Source: Halomonas beimenensis (GTDB lineage Bacteria > Pseudomonadota > Gammaproteobacteria > Pseudomonadales > Halomonadaceae). From it: a stretch of DNA of 64,000 bases. The translations under genes and the position numbers were made by a program. Numbering within the stretch: the first letter of the stretch is position 1; each line of letters starts with the position of its first letter. The notes under the pieces were generated by a model that saw only the letters and a list, made by a program, of their open reading frames with translations, had not been told where the DNA came from and searched no databases. Below, one piece after another: positions 50,811 through 59,946 of this stretch. Location of the stretch: assembly GCF_002549795.1 (NCBI RefSeq), contig NZ_CP021435.1, positions 1,054,001 through 1,118,000 on the forward strand. Reading direction: 5' to 3'.

Positions 50811-51806
50811 ATGAGCGAGATGCGCGCCATGCGCCTGCATGCCCCGAACCAGCCCCTGCGCCTGGAGCGCGTGCCCCGGCCCGAGCCGGGGCCCGGCGAG
50901 GTGCGGGTCCGGGTGCTGGCCTGCGGCGTCTGCCGCACCGACCTGCACGTGGTGGACGGCGAGCTCGACCACCCCCGGCTGCCCCTGGTGCCCGGCCACG
51001 AGATCGTCGGCGAGGTCGATGCCCTGGGGGAGGGCGTCGCCGACCTGGCGGCCGGCCAGCGGGTGGGCGTGCCCTGGCTGGGCTGGACCTGCGGCGAGTG
51101 CGCCCAGTGCCAGGCCGGGCGCGAGAACCTCTGCGAGCGGGCCGAGTTCACCGGTTACACGCGAGACGGCGGCTATGCGGAGTATTGCGTCGCCGATGCT
51201 CGCTACTGCTTCCCGCTGCCCGCCGAGGACGCCCAGGCCGCCGCGCCCCTGCTCTGCGCCGGGCTGATCGGCTATCGCACCTGGCGCCTCGCCGGGGGCG
51301 ACGAGCCCCGCCGGCTGGGCATCTACGGCTTCGGCGCCGCCGCCCATATCCTGGCCCAGCTGGCCATCGCCCGGGGCCAGACCCTCTATGCCTTCACCCG
51401 CCCCGGCGACACCGAGGCCCAGGCCTTCGCCCGGCGCCTGGGGGCCGACTGGGCCGGCGGCAGCGACGAGGCGCCCCCCGAACCGCTGGACGCCGCCCTG
51501 CTGTTCGCCCCGGTGGGGGCCCTGGTGCCCACGGCGCTGGCCCAGGTGCGTCCCGGCGGCGTGGTGGTCTCCGGTGGCATCCACATGTCCGATATCCCGT
51601 CCTTTCCCTATGGCCTGCTGTGGGAGGAACGCAGCCTGAAGTCGGTGGCCAACCTCACCCGCCGCGACGGCGAGGAGTTCCTCGCACTGGCCCCCAGGGT
51701 ACCCATCCATACCGAGACCACCGCCTACCCGCTGGAGGAGGCCAACCGGGCTCTGGACGACCTGCGTGAGGGCCGCCTTTCCGGCGCCGCGGTGCTGGTG
51801 CCCTGA
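50811..51806 (+). CDS. Zinc-dependent alcohol dehydrogenase family protein
   Basis: 331 residues from ATG 50811 with CGAGGAG upstream; the frame is also open far upstream but that part is the shadow of the DUF2797 gene. Catalytic zinc ligands are in CGVCRTDLHVV and GHEIVGEV; the structural zinc Cys cluster is CGECAQCQAGRENLC. The Rossmann motif is degenerate (LGIYGFGAAAHI). It resembles AdhA-type enzymes of gammaproteobacteria. Substrate unknown. Confidence 0.9.
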   Translation: MSEMRAMRLHAPNQPLRLERVPRPEPGPGEVRVRVLACGVCRTDLHVVDGELDHPRLPLVPGHEIVGEVDALGEGVADLAAGQRVGVPWLGWTCGECAQCQAGRENLCERAEFTGYTRDGGYAEYCVADARYCFPLPAEDAQAAAPLLCAGLIGYRTWRLAGGDEPRRLGIYGFGAAAHILAQLAIARGQTLYAFTRPGDTEAQAFARRLGADWAGGSDEAPPEPLDAALLFAPVGALVPTALAQVRPGGVVVSGGIHMSDIPSFPYGLLWEERSLKSVANLTRRDGEEFLALAPRVPIHTETTAYPLEEANRALDDLREGRLSGAAVLVP

Positions 51807-51819
51807 GCGCTCCCGAGCC

Positions 51820-52890
51820 TTACCGGAACAGCTCCCCCTGGCGCCGCGGCGGGCGGAAGGCGGTGGTGTCCAGGGCTGGCAGCCCCGGGAAGCCGAGCCG
51901 TCGACGGGTCGCCCGGAAGCGCTGCTCGAGCAGTTCGGCGAACACGCCCTGGCCGCGCAGGCGGTGGCCGAAGCGCGGGTCGTAGTCACGCCCGCCCTGG
52001 CACTGCCGGATCAGGCTCATCACCTTGCTTGCCCGCTCGGGATAGTGGTGGGCCAGCCAGTCCTCGAACAGCGGCGCCACCTCCCGAGGCAGGCGCAGCA
52101 GCATCCAGCCCGCCTCCCGGGCGCCGGCCTCCCGGGCGGCGGCCATCAGCCGTTCCAGCTCATGATCGGTGAGTCCCGGGATCACCGGCGCCACCAGGGT
52201 ACCCACCGGGATCCCGGCCTCGGCCAGCCGGGCGATCGTCCTCAGCCGGGTCGTCGGGGCCGCCGCCCGTGGCTCCAGGGCGCGCTTCAGGTCCGCGTCG
52301 AGGCTGGTCAGGCTGATCATCACCCGCACCAGGCGCTGCTCGGCCAAGGCCTCGAGCAGGTCCAGGTCGCGCAGGATCAGCGCGCTCTTGGTGACCAGGG
52401 TGACGGGGTGGCGGCACTCGAGCAGCAGGGCCAGTACCTCGCGGGTGGTGCGGCGTTCGGCCTCGATGGGCTGGTAGGCGTCGGTGTTGCCCGCCAGGTT
52501 GATGGATCGGCACGCGTAGCCGGGCCTGGCCAGCTCCTCCTCGAGCCGCTCGACCAGGCCGGTGCGGGCGATCAGGCGGGTCTCGAAGTCGAGCCCGGGG
52601 GAGAGGTCCCAGTAGGCGTGGCTGGGCCGGGCGTAACAGTAGATGCAGCCGTGCTCGCAGCCCCGGTAGGGGTTCAGGGAGCGGTCGAAGGGCAGGTCCG
52701 GGGAGGTGTTCCAGGCCAGGGCGCTGCGCGCGCGTTCCTCCGCGACCTCGGTGGCCAGGCGGTCGGGCACGGCCTCCTGCCACCAGCCGTCGTCCACGGT
52801 CTCGCGGTGGGTGGGAGCGAAGCGGTTGGCCGGGGCGTAGGTGGCGCCGCGGCCCTTGCGGGCCACGGCGTCGTGGGGGCGGCTCGCCAT
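51820..52890 (-). CDS. Radical SAM protein, PA0069/SplB-like
   Basis: 356 residues with the Fe-S motif NPYRGCEHGCIYCYARPSH (CxxxCxxC about residues 78-85), then YACRSINLAGNTDAYQPIEA and KSALILRDLDLLEAL. This is the PA0069-type radical SAM family related to spore photoproduct lyase; its reaction has not been defined to my knowledge. It is alone on the minus strand, converging with the alcohol dehydrogenase. Confidence 0.88.
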   Translation of the reverse strand: MASRPHDAVARKGRGATYAPANRFAPTHRETVDDGWWQEAVPDRLATEVAEERARSALAWNTSPDLPFDRSLNPYRGCEHGCIYCYARPSHAYWDLSPGLDFETRLIARTGLVERLEEELARPGYACRSINLAGNTDAYQPIEAERRTTREVLALLLECRHPVTLVTKSALILRDLDLLEALAEQRLVRVMISLTSLDADLKRALEPRAAAPTTRLRTIARLAEAGIPVGTLVAPVIPGLTDHELERLMAAAREAGAREAGWMLLRLPREVAPLFEDWLAHHYPERASKVMSLIRQCQGGRDYDPRFGHRLRGQGVFAELLEQRFRATRRRLGFPGLPALDTTAFRPPRRQGELFR

Positions 52891-52960
52891 GGTCGACTCC
52901 TTTATGTATTTATATACAGTATAGAGCCGGTGGCGGTCTACTGCAGCCGGGTTGGAACGC

Positions 52961-53338
52961 CTAGCCGGGCCCCTCGCCGGTCGCGTAGGGGTTGTCCGGC
53001 ATCAGGTGGCGGGGCAGGGGCGGGCGCCGCGCGCCCTCCTTGGGCCCGTAGTGCTCGGCCAGGTAGTCGAGGATGGTGGCCTCCATCTCCGGGCGGAACT
53101 GCCACAGCCCCTGGGTCTCCTGCATCCAGCGGATCAGGTATTCCCAGTGGTTGCGGGAGCCGCTGTTCTGGGTGACCAGCCGGGCGGAGTGGCAGACGGT
53201 GCAGTTGGCCTTGACCACCTCCCAGCCCTCGGCCTGGATCAACCCGGTCTCCGGATCGGTCTCCTGGGCCGATGCCCCGACGGGCAGGAGCAGTGCCGCG
53301 GCCAGTGCCAGCGGCCGCCAGGGTAGCGCGTGTGTCAT
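52961..53338 (-). CDS. Sulfite dehydrogenase cytochrome c subunit (SorB-like)
   Basis: 125 residues from ATG 53338. Signal peptide MTHALPWRPLALAAALLLPV, then mature protein with one heme site CTVCH (about residues 46-50) and the distal Met likely in HLMPDNPY. It lies directly downstream of the sulfite dehydrogenase gene, 8 bases from its stop, so it should accept its electrons in the periplasm. Confidence 0.85.
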   Translation of the reverse strand: MTHALPWRPLALAAALLLPVGASAQETDPETGLIQAEGWEVVKANCTVCHSARLVTQNSGSRNHWEYLIRWMQETQGLWQFRPEMEATILDYLAEHYGPKEGARRPPLPRHLMPDNPYATGEGPG

Positions 53339-53346
53339 GGGACCCC

Positions 53347-54672
53347 CTATGCCACCTGGACGGCGATGCGGTGGCAGGCGTTGTTGAGATACCCCTTGGG
53401 GTTCCAGCCCGGCACCACCATGGGCTGGGCGCGACCCTGGCTGTCGGTGGCCTTGGCCCAGACCTCGTAGTAGCCGGGTTCGGGGAACTCCACGGCGCTC
53501 GTCCAGCGTTGCCAGGCGAGCCGGTTGGCCGGCTCGCGGAGCTCGGCCTTCTGCCAGGTGGCGCCGAAGTCGATGGAGACGTGGACCTCCTGGACCGGGA
53601 GATCCCCGGCCCAGGCATGACCGCGCACGGTCATCGGCTCGCCCAGGGCGTGGGTGATCCCCGACTTCGGGAAGGTCACCAGGGACTTCACCGGCATGGA
53701 CTGGATGGTCTCGAAGTCCTCCAGGGGCACGTCGGTGCCCGGCGCGACCGGGTGCTTTGGCACGCTGTAGGAGGGCGCGCCCATCTTGGTGCCGTCGTGC
53801 TTCTGGTTGCGGATGACGATGCGGTTGAGCCACTTGCCCGACACCGAGCCCGGCCAGCCGCCGCAGACCAGGCGCAGGGGATGACCGTTCAGGTAGGGGA
53901 TGTCGGCGTCGTTCATGGCCCAGGCGATCAGCGACTCGTCCTCCAGGGCCTTGGACATGGGCACCCCGCGGGAGATGGGTTCCCGGTTCGGGTCGCCACT
54001 GACGTGATCGTCGGCGCCGTAGTAGCCGATGTAGACGGCATCCTCGGCGATGCCACAGGCCTCGAGCACGTCACGCAGCCGGGCGCCGGTGAAGCGGGGG
54101 CAGGCCACCGCCCCGGTGGTCCACTGGTTGCCGCTGGCCGAGGGCACGTACTCGCTGCGCCCGTTGCCGCCGCATTCCACCTGTAGCTGGTAGGTGTGGT
54201 GCTCGAACTGCTCCTTGAGCTCGGCGATGGAGAAGGTCTTGGGCGAGAGGCAGGACTCGCCGGCGATCTCCAGCCGCCAGGCGGCGACGTCGATGCCTTC
54301 CAGCGCCGGCGGGATGCCGTTGTTGCGCACGAACATATGCTTTCCCGGGGTGACGTCGTCGTCGAGCAGGTGGGCCGGGGTCTCGGCATTGATCGGCCGA
54401 TCGTTGAGCACCGTCAGCCCTTCCTTGCCATGCAGCGTGAAGGGTTCGTCGCTCTGGGCCAGGGCGGCGGGGATCAAGCCGCCGGGCATGCGATCGGCGA
54501 AGGGGATCTGGGCGCCCACCGCCGCGGCCATCGCCAGCAGGCTGGAACGCTTGAGGAAGCCGCGGCGAGTCACGGGGTCGACCTCGCGATCCCAGAGCAG
54601 CTTGTCGGCCTTCTCGGGATCCTCGGCATAGAGTTCATGGAGACCGCGGGTGCGGGGAGGCTTCTTGGTCAT
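53347..54672 (-). CDS. Molybdopterin sulfite dehydrogenase, Tat-exported (SorA/SorT-like)
   Basis: 441 residues. A Tat signal is visible at TRRGFLKRSSLLAMAAAVGA (about residues 35-54). The Mo-coordinating Cys is in LQVECGGNGRSEYVP, followed by the moco-binding YIGYYGADDHVSGDP and GWPGSVSGKWLNRIVIRNQ, and a C-terminal Ig-like dimerisation domain (VQEVHVSIDFGATWQKAELR). It oxidises sulfite to sulfate in the periplasm, passing electrons to the adjacent cytochrome c. The long leader before the twin Arg is unusual. Confidence 0.92.
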   Translation of the reverse strand: MTKKPPRTRGLHELYAEDPEKADKLLWDREVDPVTRRGFLKRSSLLAMAAAVGAQIPFADRMPGGLIPAALAQSDEPFTLHGKEGLTVLNDRPINAETPAHLLDDDVTPGKHMFVRNNGIPPALEGIDVAAWRLEIAGESCLSPKTFSIAELKEQFEHHTYQLQVECGGNGRSEYVPSASGNQWTTGAVACPRFTGARLRDVLEACGIAEDAVYIGYYGADDHVSGDPNREPISRGVPMSKALEDESLIAWAMNDADIPYLNGHPLRLVCGGWPGSVSGKWLNRIVIRNQKHDGTKMGAPSYSVPKHPVAPGTDVPLEDFETIQSMPVKSLVTFPKSGITHALGEPMTVRGHAWAGDLPVQEVHVSIDFGATWQKAELREPANRLAWQRWTSAVEFPEPGYYEVWAKATDSQGRAQPMVVPGWNPKGYLNNACHRIAVQVA

Positions 54673-54843
54673 GGCGCTGACTCCTGGAGCGCCCGGCTGG
54701 CGGCGGCGGCGTCGTCGGTCGGGCCTGCGTTGTGGGTGTCCTGGACAGAATTAGCTTAGCACTCGAGGGACGTTCCCGAGGCGGGCCCGGTCGGATTCCC
54801 TCTGGTAGCATGTGCGCCTCGACAAGGAAGCCCGGAGCCCGCC

Positions 54844-55893
54844 GTGAACGACCGCCCATCCTCGATCGTCCCTCCCGATGCCGCCCGTGCCGAGCGGGTC
54901 GGCCGCTACCTGGATACCCTCACCAAGCCCCCCGGCAGCCTGGGTCGGCTCGAGGCCCTGGCGGTGACCCTGGCCGGGATCACCGGCGAGGATTTCCCGC
55001 GGGTCACGCCCCCCGGCGTGGTGGTCTTCGCCGCCGATCACGGCGTGGCGGAGGAGGGCGTCTCGGCCTTTCCCCAGGCCGTCACGGCCCAGATGGTGGC
55101 CAACTTCGCCGCCGGCGGGGCGGCGATCAACGTCTTCGCCCGTCGCCTCGAGGCGCGCCTCGAGGTGGTCGATGTGGGCGTGGCCGGGGAGCTGCCCCAG
55201 ACGAGCGTGGTGCATGACAAGGTACGCCACGGCACCGCCAACCTGGCCCGTGAAGCCGCCATGAGCCGCGACGAGGCCCGGGCGGCCCTGGCCGTGGGCC
55301 GGCGTGCCGCCGGACGCGCCGCCGAGGCGGGCTGTCGCTGCCTGATCGTCGGCGAGATGGGCATCGCCAACACCACCGCCAGCACCGCGATGCTGGCGGC
55401 CCTGACCGGCGCGCCGGTGGCCGAGCTGGTGGGCCCCGGCACCGGGGTGGCGGGGGAAGCCCTGGCCCACAAGCGGGCGGTGATCGAGGCGGCCCTGATC
55501 GAGCGTGCGCCGGATACCGCCGATCCGCTGGACGTGCTCGCCCGGCTGGGGGGACTGGAGATCGCCGCCATGGCCGGGGCCTACCGGGAGGCGGCGACGC
55601 GACGGATGCCGATCCTCGTCGACGGCTTCATCGCCACGGTGGCCGCGCTCACCGCCTGTCGGCTCGACCCGGCGCTGCGGCCCTACCTGATCTTCGGTCA
55701 TCGCTCCCGGGAGCCCGGTCACGCCCGGGCCCTGGCGGCGCTGGACGCCGAGCCGCTGCTGGATCTGGACCTGCGTCTGGGCGAGGGCACCGGTCCGGGC
55801 CTGGCCTTCCCGCTGCTCGAGGCGGCCACCGCCATGCTGGCCGAGATGGCCACCTTCGCCCAGGCCGGCGTCGACGACCGCGCGGAGCGCTGA
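54844..55893 (+). CDS. cobT: Nicotinate-nucleotide-dimethylbenzimidazole phosphoribosyltransferase
   Basis: 349 residues from GTG 54844. Motifs LTKPPGSLGRLEALAVTLAG, VVFAADHGVAEEGVSAFPQA and GEMGIANTTASTAMLAALTG, and catalytic Glu in LRLGEGTGPGLAFPLLEAA are diagnostic. It activates the lower ligand base as alpha-ribazole phosphate. It is the first gene of the cobalamin salvage operon and is divergent from the sulfite dehydrogenase pair. I find no riboswitch before it. Confidence 0.95.
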   Translation: MNDRPSSIVPPDAARAERVGRYLDTLTKPPGSLGRLEALAVTLAGITGEDFPRVTPPGVVVFAADHGVAEEGVSAFPQAVTAQMVANFAAGGAAINVFARRLEARLEVVDVGVAGELPQTSVVHDKVRHGTANLAREAAMSRDEARAALAVGRRAAGRAAEAGCRCLIVGEMGIANTTASTAMLAALTGAPVAELVGPGTGVAGEALAHKRAVIEAALIERAPDTADPLDVLARLGGLEIAAMAGAYREAATRRMPILVDGFIATVAALTACRLDPALRPYLIFGHRSREPGHARALAALDAEPLLDLDLRLGEGTGPGLAFPLLEAATAMLAEMATFAQAGVDDRAER

Positions 55894-55897
55894 GCCC

Positions 55898-56602
55898 GTG
55901 GACGCCCCGCGCCATGCCCCCGAACGTGTCCTGGCGTTCGGCGACGGCCTGAGGCTGGCCGCCGACGACGGCTGGGTGCACCTGCATCACCCCTCGCCGC
56001 TGCGCACCCTGAGCAATGCCCTGGTCGGCGATGGGCTCGGCTGGTCGCGGGACTTCTGCAACTTCCACGTGGACAAGGGCTACGCCGGGGAGGCCCCGGG
56101 ACGGGACCTGCGGGCCTGGCTCGCGGGGCGAGGGCTCGACCACCGGGAGACGCTGGCGATGATGACCGCCGTGCCGCTGGACCGGCTGGCGCTGGAGGAG
56201 GCCCGGGCCGGCGACATGACGGTGCTCGCCGTGGTCACCGCCGGCGTCGGCAACGCCGTGGACATCACCGCGCCTCCCCGGGGCGATCCCCGCCTGGTGG
56301 TCGGCACCCTGAACGTCCTGGTGTTCATCGACGGGTGTCCCGGCGACGGGGCCCTGGTGAACGCCGCCCTGTCGGCGACCGAGGCCAAGGTCCGCGCCCT
56401 GGACAGCCTCGGCGTGCGTGATCCCCACACCGGGACCCCGGCCACCGGCACGTCCACCGACTGCCTGGCCATCGCCGCCACCCGGCGCGGCCCGCCCACC
56501 CCCTACGCCGGCTCGGGCACGGCCCTGGGCCGGGCCATCGCCGCGACCGTCTTCCGGGCCATCCGGGCCTCCCTGGCGGCGGGCGGGGAGGGGGCCCCAT
56601 GA
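55898..56602 (+). CDS. cbiZ: Adenosylcobinamide amidohydrolase CbiZ
   Basis: 234 residues from GTG 55898. SPLRTLSNALVGDGLGWSRD at the N-terminus, MMTAVPLDRLALEEARAGDM and TGTSTDCLAIAATRRGPPTP near the C-terminus are CbiZ patterns. It hydrolyses the aminopropanol arm of (pseudo)cobinamides to adenosylcobyric acid, allowing salvage and remodelling. Its stop overlaps the cbiB start. Confidence 0.92.
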   Translation: MDAPRHAPERVLAFGDGLRLAADDGWVHLHHPSPLRTLSNALVGDGLGWSRDFCNFHVDKGYAGEAPGRDLRAWLAGRGLDHRETLAMMTAVPLDRLALEEARAGDMTVLAVVTAGVGNAVDITAPPRGDPRLVVGTLNVLVFIDGCPGDGALVNAALSATEAKVRALDSLGVRDPHTGTPATGTSTDCLAIAATRRGPPTPYAGSGTALGRAIAATVFRAIRASLAAGGEGAP

Positions 56603-57579
56603 CCTTCGCCCCGCTGTCCCTGGAGCTGTTGGGGCTCGTCGTCGGCGCGGTCCTGATCGACCTGGCGATCGGCGACCCGCCCTGGCTGCCTCACCCGGTG
56701 GTGGGCATCGGCCGGGTGATCGCCCGGCTCGAGCGCGCCTGGAACCGGGGCCCGGCGGCGGCCCGACGCCGCCGGGGCCTGTGGCTGGCGGCCCTGGTGG
56801 TGGGGGGCACCTGGGCGATCGCCTGGGGGCTGCTGGCGGCGCTGGCCCGGTGGAGCCCCTGGCTGGCCGGCGTCGTGGAGCTGGGGCTGCTGGCCACGGC
56901 CCTGGCCACCAGGGGGCTCGCCCAGGCGGCCCGGGCGGTGGGCGAGCCCCTGCGGCTGCGCACGCTGGCCGAGGCGCGCCGGCAGCTCGCGATGATCGTC
57001 GGGCGCGATACCGAGCACCTCGACGAGGCCGAGGTGACCCGGGGCACGGTGGAGACCGTGGCCGAGAACACCGTGGACGGCATCACCGCGCCGCTGTGCT
57101 GGGCGCTGCTCGGCGGCGCCCCCCTGGCATTGGCCTACAAGGCGGTGAATACCCTGGACTCCATGGTCGGGCATCGCAGCCCGCGCTACGAGGACTTCGG
57201 CAAGGCCTCGGCGCGGCTCGACGACGCCGCCAACTGGCTGCCGGCGCGCCTCACCGCCCTGGCGATGGGGCTGGCCGCCCGGGCGATCCCCCGTAGCCGG
57301 GTCGTCGGGGCCCTGGCCGCCACCCGGCGCGAGGCCCCCTGCCACCCGAGCCCCAACGCCGGCTGGCCCGAGGCCATGATGGCGAACCTGCTGGGGGTGC
57401 GGCTCGGGGGGCTCAACCACTATGGCGGCCGGCCGTCGCCCCGGCCCACCCTGGGCCGGCCCCTGGAGCCCCTGGCGGCCGGCCATATCGAGCGGGCCAT
57501 CCGCCACATGCAGGCAGGCTGGCTGGGGATGCTGATCCTCCTGACATCCCTGGTGCTGATCCGGGAGTGGCTGACATGA
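56599..57579 (+). CDS. cbiB: Adenosylcobinamide-phosphate synthase CbiB
   Basis: 326 residues, polytopic membrane protein. It begins with a hydrophobic helix, then DLAIGDPPWLPHPVVGIGRV, the family signature, followed by VETVAENTVDGITAPLCWAL and KAVNTLDSMVGHRSPRYEDF. It joins adenosylcobyric acid to (R)-1-amino-2-propanol phosphate. It overlaps cbiZ and cobD by 4 bases each. Confidence 0.95.
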   Translation: MTFAPLSLELLGLVVGAVLIDLAIGDPPWLPHPVVGIGRVIARLERAWNRGPAAARRRRGLWLAALVVGGTWAIAWGLLAALARWSPWLAGVVELGLLATALATRGLAQAARAVGEPLRLRTLAEARRQLAMIVGRDTEHLDEAEVTRGTVETVAENTVDGITAPLCWALLGGAPLALAYKAVNTLDSMVGHRSPRYEDFGKASARLDDAANWLPARLTALAMGLAARAIPRSRVVGALAATRREAPCHPSPNAGWPEAMMANLLGVRLGGLNHYGGRPSPRPTLGRPLEPLAAGHIERAIRHMQAGWLGMLILLTSLVLIREWLT

Positions 57580-58658
57580 CGCGAATCGAGTGGCCGAGCC
57601 ATGGCGGGCGCGTGGCCCCGCTGCTGGCCCGCTTCGGCCTGCCGGCCGATCATCCGGTGACGGACTTCAGCGCCAACCTCAACCCCCTGGGGCCGCCGGC
57701 CTGGCTGGGGGACTGGCTGGCCGGGGCGGGGCCGCGGCTGGCCCGCTATCCCGATCCGGACGACGACCGGGCCCGGCGGGCCATCGCCGACCATGAGGAC
57801 CTGGCCCCGGAACGGGTGCTGGTCACCAACGGCGGCATCGAGGCGATCCACCTGGCCGCGGCCCTGCATGCCGGCGGACGGGCCCTGGTGATCGAGCCCA
57901 CCTTCGGCGAGTACGCGCTGGCCTGTCGGCACCATGGCCTGGCGGTCACCACCCTGGCGCTGCGCGGCGAGGCCTTCGCGCTGGAGGTGGACGCCGCCGC
58001 GCGTGCCCTGGCCGGCGTCGACGTGGCCTTCCTGTGCCGGCCCAACAACCCCACCGGGACCCTGGTGCCCCGCGAGGCCGTGGCGCGCCTGCTGGCCCGG
58101 GCCGACGAGACGGGCACCACCCTGGTGGTGGACGAGGCGTTCGCCGACTTCACCGAAGGCGACGAACGCCTCAATGCCCTGCTCGCCGAGTCGCCGAACC
58201 TGCTGCTGCTGCGCTCGCTGACCAAGCGCCATGACGTGCCGGGGCTGCGGCTCGGCTATCTGCTCGGCGCGCCCGAGACGGTGCGCCGCCTCGCCGCCCG
58301 GCAGATGGCCTGGAGCGTCAATGCCCTGGCGCTGGAGCTGGTGGCGCCGCTGCTCGCCGACCACGACTACCTGGCCCGCACCCGGGCCTGGCTGTCGTCC
58401 GTGCGCGACGTGCCCGAGGCGGTCCGGTCGCTGGGGTTCACGGTGCCGGCGACCCAGGCGAACTTCTTCCTGCTGCGCGGCGGCCGCGACGCCGCCGAGG
58501 CCGAGGCGCTGTTCGCCTTCCTGCTGCGACGCGGCCTGCTGGCCCGCCATACCCACGGCTTCCCCGGCCTCGACGGGGCCTGGCTGCGCCTGGCCCTGCG
58601 CGAGCCGGCGGACAACGCGCGCCTGCTCGATGCCCTGGCCGCCTGGAGGGGGCCATGA
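57576..58658 (+). CDS. cobD: L-threonine-O-3-phosphate decarboxylase (PLP)
   Basis: 360 residues from ATG 57576, overlapping the cbiB stop in ATGA. A fold-type I aminotransferase-like protein: FSANLNPLGPPAWLGDWLAG, VTNGGIEAIHLAAALHAGG, FLCRPNNPTGTLVPREAVAR and the PLP Lys in LLLLRSLTKRHDVPGLRLGY. It makes aminopropanol phosphate for CbiB. Ordinary histidinol-phosphate transaminase is excluded by context. Confidence 0.9.
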   Translation: MTRIEWPSHGGRVAPLLARFGLPADHPVTDFSANLNPLGPPAWLGDWLAGAGPRLARYPDPDDDRARRAIADHEDLAPERVLVTNGGIEAIHLAAALHAGGRALVIEPTFGEYALACRHHGLAVTTLALRGEAFALEVDAAARALAGVDVAFLCRPNNPTGTLVPREAVARLLARADETGTTLVVDEAFADFTEGDERLNALLAESPNLLLLRSLTKRHDVPGLRLGYLLGAPETVRRLAARQMAWSVNALALELVAPLLADHDYLARTRAWLSSVRDVPEAVRSLGFTVPATQANFFLLRGGRDAAEAEALFAFLLRRGLLARHTHGFPGLDGAWLRLALREPADNARLLDALAAWRGP

Positions 58659-59191
58659 TCGCCTTCGTCGCCGGCGGGGCGCGGTCGGGCAAGAGCGCCG
58701 TGGCCGAGGCCCTGGTGCGGCGTTGCCAGGCGGCGCGCGGCGGGGGACGCGTCTATCTGGCCACCGCCCGGGCGAGCGATGACGAGATGGCCCGGCGGAT
58801 CGCCCGTCATCGCCGCCAGCGAGGCGAGGGCTGGCGGACCCTGGAGGCGCCCCTGGACCTGCCGGGGGCGTTGTCGGACCTCGCCGCCGGCGACGCGGTG
58901 CTGCTGGATTGCCTGACCCTCTGGGCCAGCCGGGTGCTGTTCGAGGCGGGCCTCGACGAGGCGGCCGGGCGGGCCCGGCTGGCGGGGCTCGTCGAGACGG
59001 CCCGCGAACGCGACCTCGACCTGGTGGTGGTCTCCAACGACCTCAACGAGGACCTGCCGCCCCGGGATCCCCTGGTGTGGCGCTACCTGGCCTTCCTGCA
59101 GCGCCTGCACCGCGACCTGGCCGCCGAGGCGGACCGGGTCATCGAGGTGGTGGCCGGCCGGGCCATCGACTGGAAAGGAGCGACCCCATGA
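58655..59191 (+). CDS. cobU: Adenosylcobinamide kinase/guanylyltransferase CobU
   Basis: 178 residues. P-loop GGARSGKSAVAE, then YLATARASDDEMARRIARHR with the guanylylated His, and VLLDCLTLWASRVLF and VVVSNDLNEDLPPRDPLVWR. It phosphorylates and guanylylates adenosylcobinamide. ATGA overlaps on both sides. Confidence 0.95.
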   Translation: MIAFVAGGARSGKSAVAEALVRRCQAARGGGRVYLATARASDDEMARRIARHRRQRGEGWRTLEAPLDLPGALSDLAAGDAVLLDCLTLWASRVLFEAGLDEAAGRARLAGLVETARERDLDLVVVSNDLNEDLPPRDPLVWRYLAFLQRLHRDLAAEADRVIEVVAGRAIDWKGATP

Positions 59192-59946
59192 AGGATGCGG
59201 CGTTCGGCGCCTTGCTGGCCCTCCAGTTCCTGACCCGGCTGCCGGTGCCGCTGGCCTGTCCCTGGACGCCCGCCACCCGCCGCTGGGCGGCCCGGGCCTA
59301 CCCGCTGGTGGGGCTGCTGCTGGGGGCCCTGGTGGCCGCCCTGGGCACGGCGCTCGAGGGAGTCCTGCCGACGCCGCTGCTGGCGCTCCTGTTGCTCAGC
59401 GCCTGGGTGGCGCTGACCGGCGGCCTGCACCTGGACGGCCTGATGGACCTGGCCGATGCCCTGGGCAGCAATGCCCCCCTGGAGCGGCGCTGGGCGATCA
59501 TGAAGGACGCCCAGGTGGGCAGCTTCGCGGTGCTGGCCCTGGTGTTCCACCTGGCCTGGAAGGGCGCCCTGCTGTGGGCCCTGCTGGCGGCCGGGGCGAG
59601 TCCCTGGTGGTTGGTTCCCGTGGCCGCCCTGGGCCGGTTCGGCGCCGTAGGCCTGCTGGTGGTGGTGCCCGCGGCCCGCGCCGAGGGCCTGGCCCACGCC
59701 TGGCAGCAGAGCCTGACCCGGGGCGACCTGGCCCTGGCCGCCGTGGTGCCCCTGGCGCTTGCGGCCTGGACCCCCGGCGGGCTCTGGCCGCTGCTGGGGC
59801 TGGTCGCCTTCATCACGTTCTACGGCCTGGCGGCGCGCCGGGCCTTCGGCGGCATCAACGGCGACATCGTCGGCGCCGCCATCGAAGGAGGAGAACTATG
59901 GTTGCTGTTGATCGCTTGGAGCTGGTGGTCGTTCGCCATGGCCTGA
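59188..59946 (+). CDS. cobS: Adenosylcobinamide-GDP ribazoletransferase CobS
   Basis: 252 residues, membrane protein, from ATG 59188. LLALQFLTRLPVPLACPWTP at the N-terminus and GGLHLDGLMDLADALGSNAP, with Asp-rich metal motif, and MKDAQVGSFAVLALVFHLAW are family signatures. It joins GDP-cobinamide and alpha-ribazole in the membrane. Its 3' end overlaps cobC by 49 bases, in another frame. Confidence 0.94.
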   Translation: MKDAAFGALLALQFLTRLPVPLACPWTPATRRWAARAYPLVGLLLGALVAALGTALEGVLPTPLLALLLLSAWVALTGGLHLDGLMDLADALGSNAPLERRWAIMKDAQVGSFAVLALVFHLAWKGALLWALLAAGASPWWLVPVAALGRFGAVGLLVVVPAARAEGLAHAWQQSLTRGDLALAAVVPLALAAWTPGGLWPLLGLVAFITFYGLAARRAFGGINGDIVGAAIEGGELWLLLIAWSWWSFAMA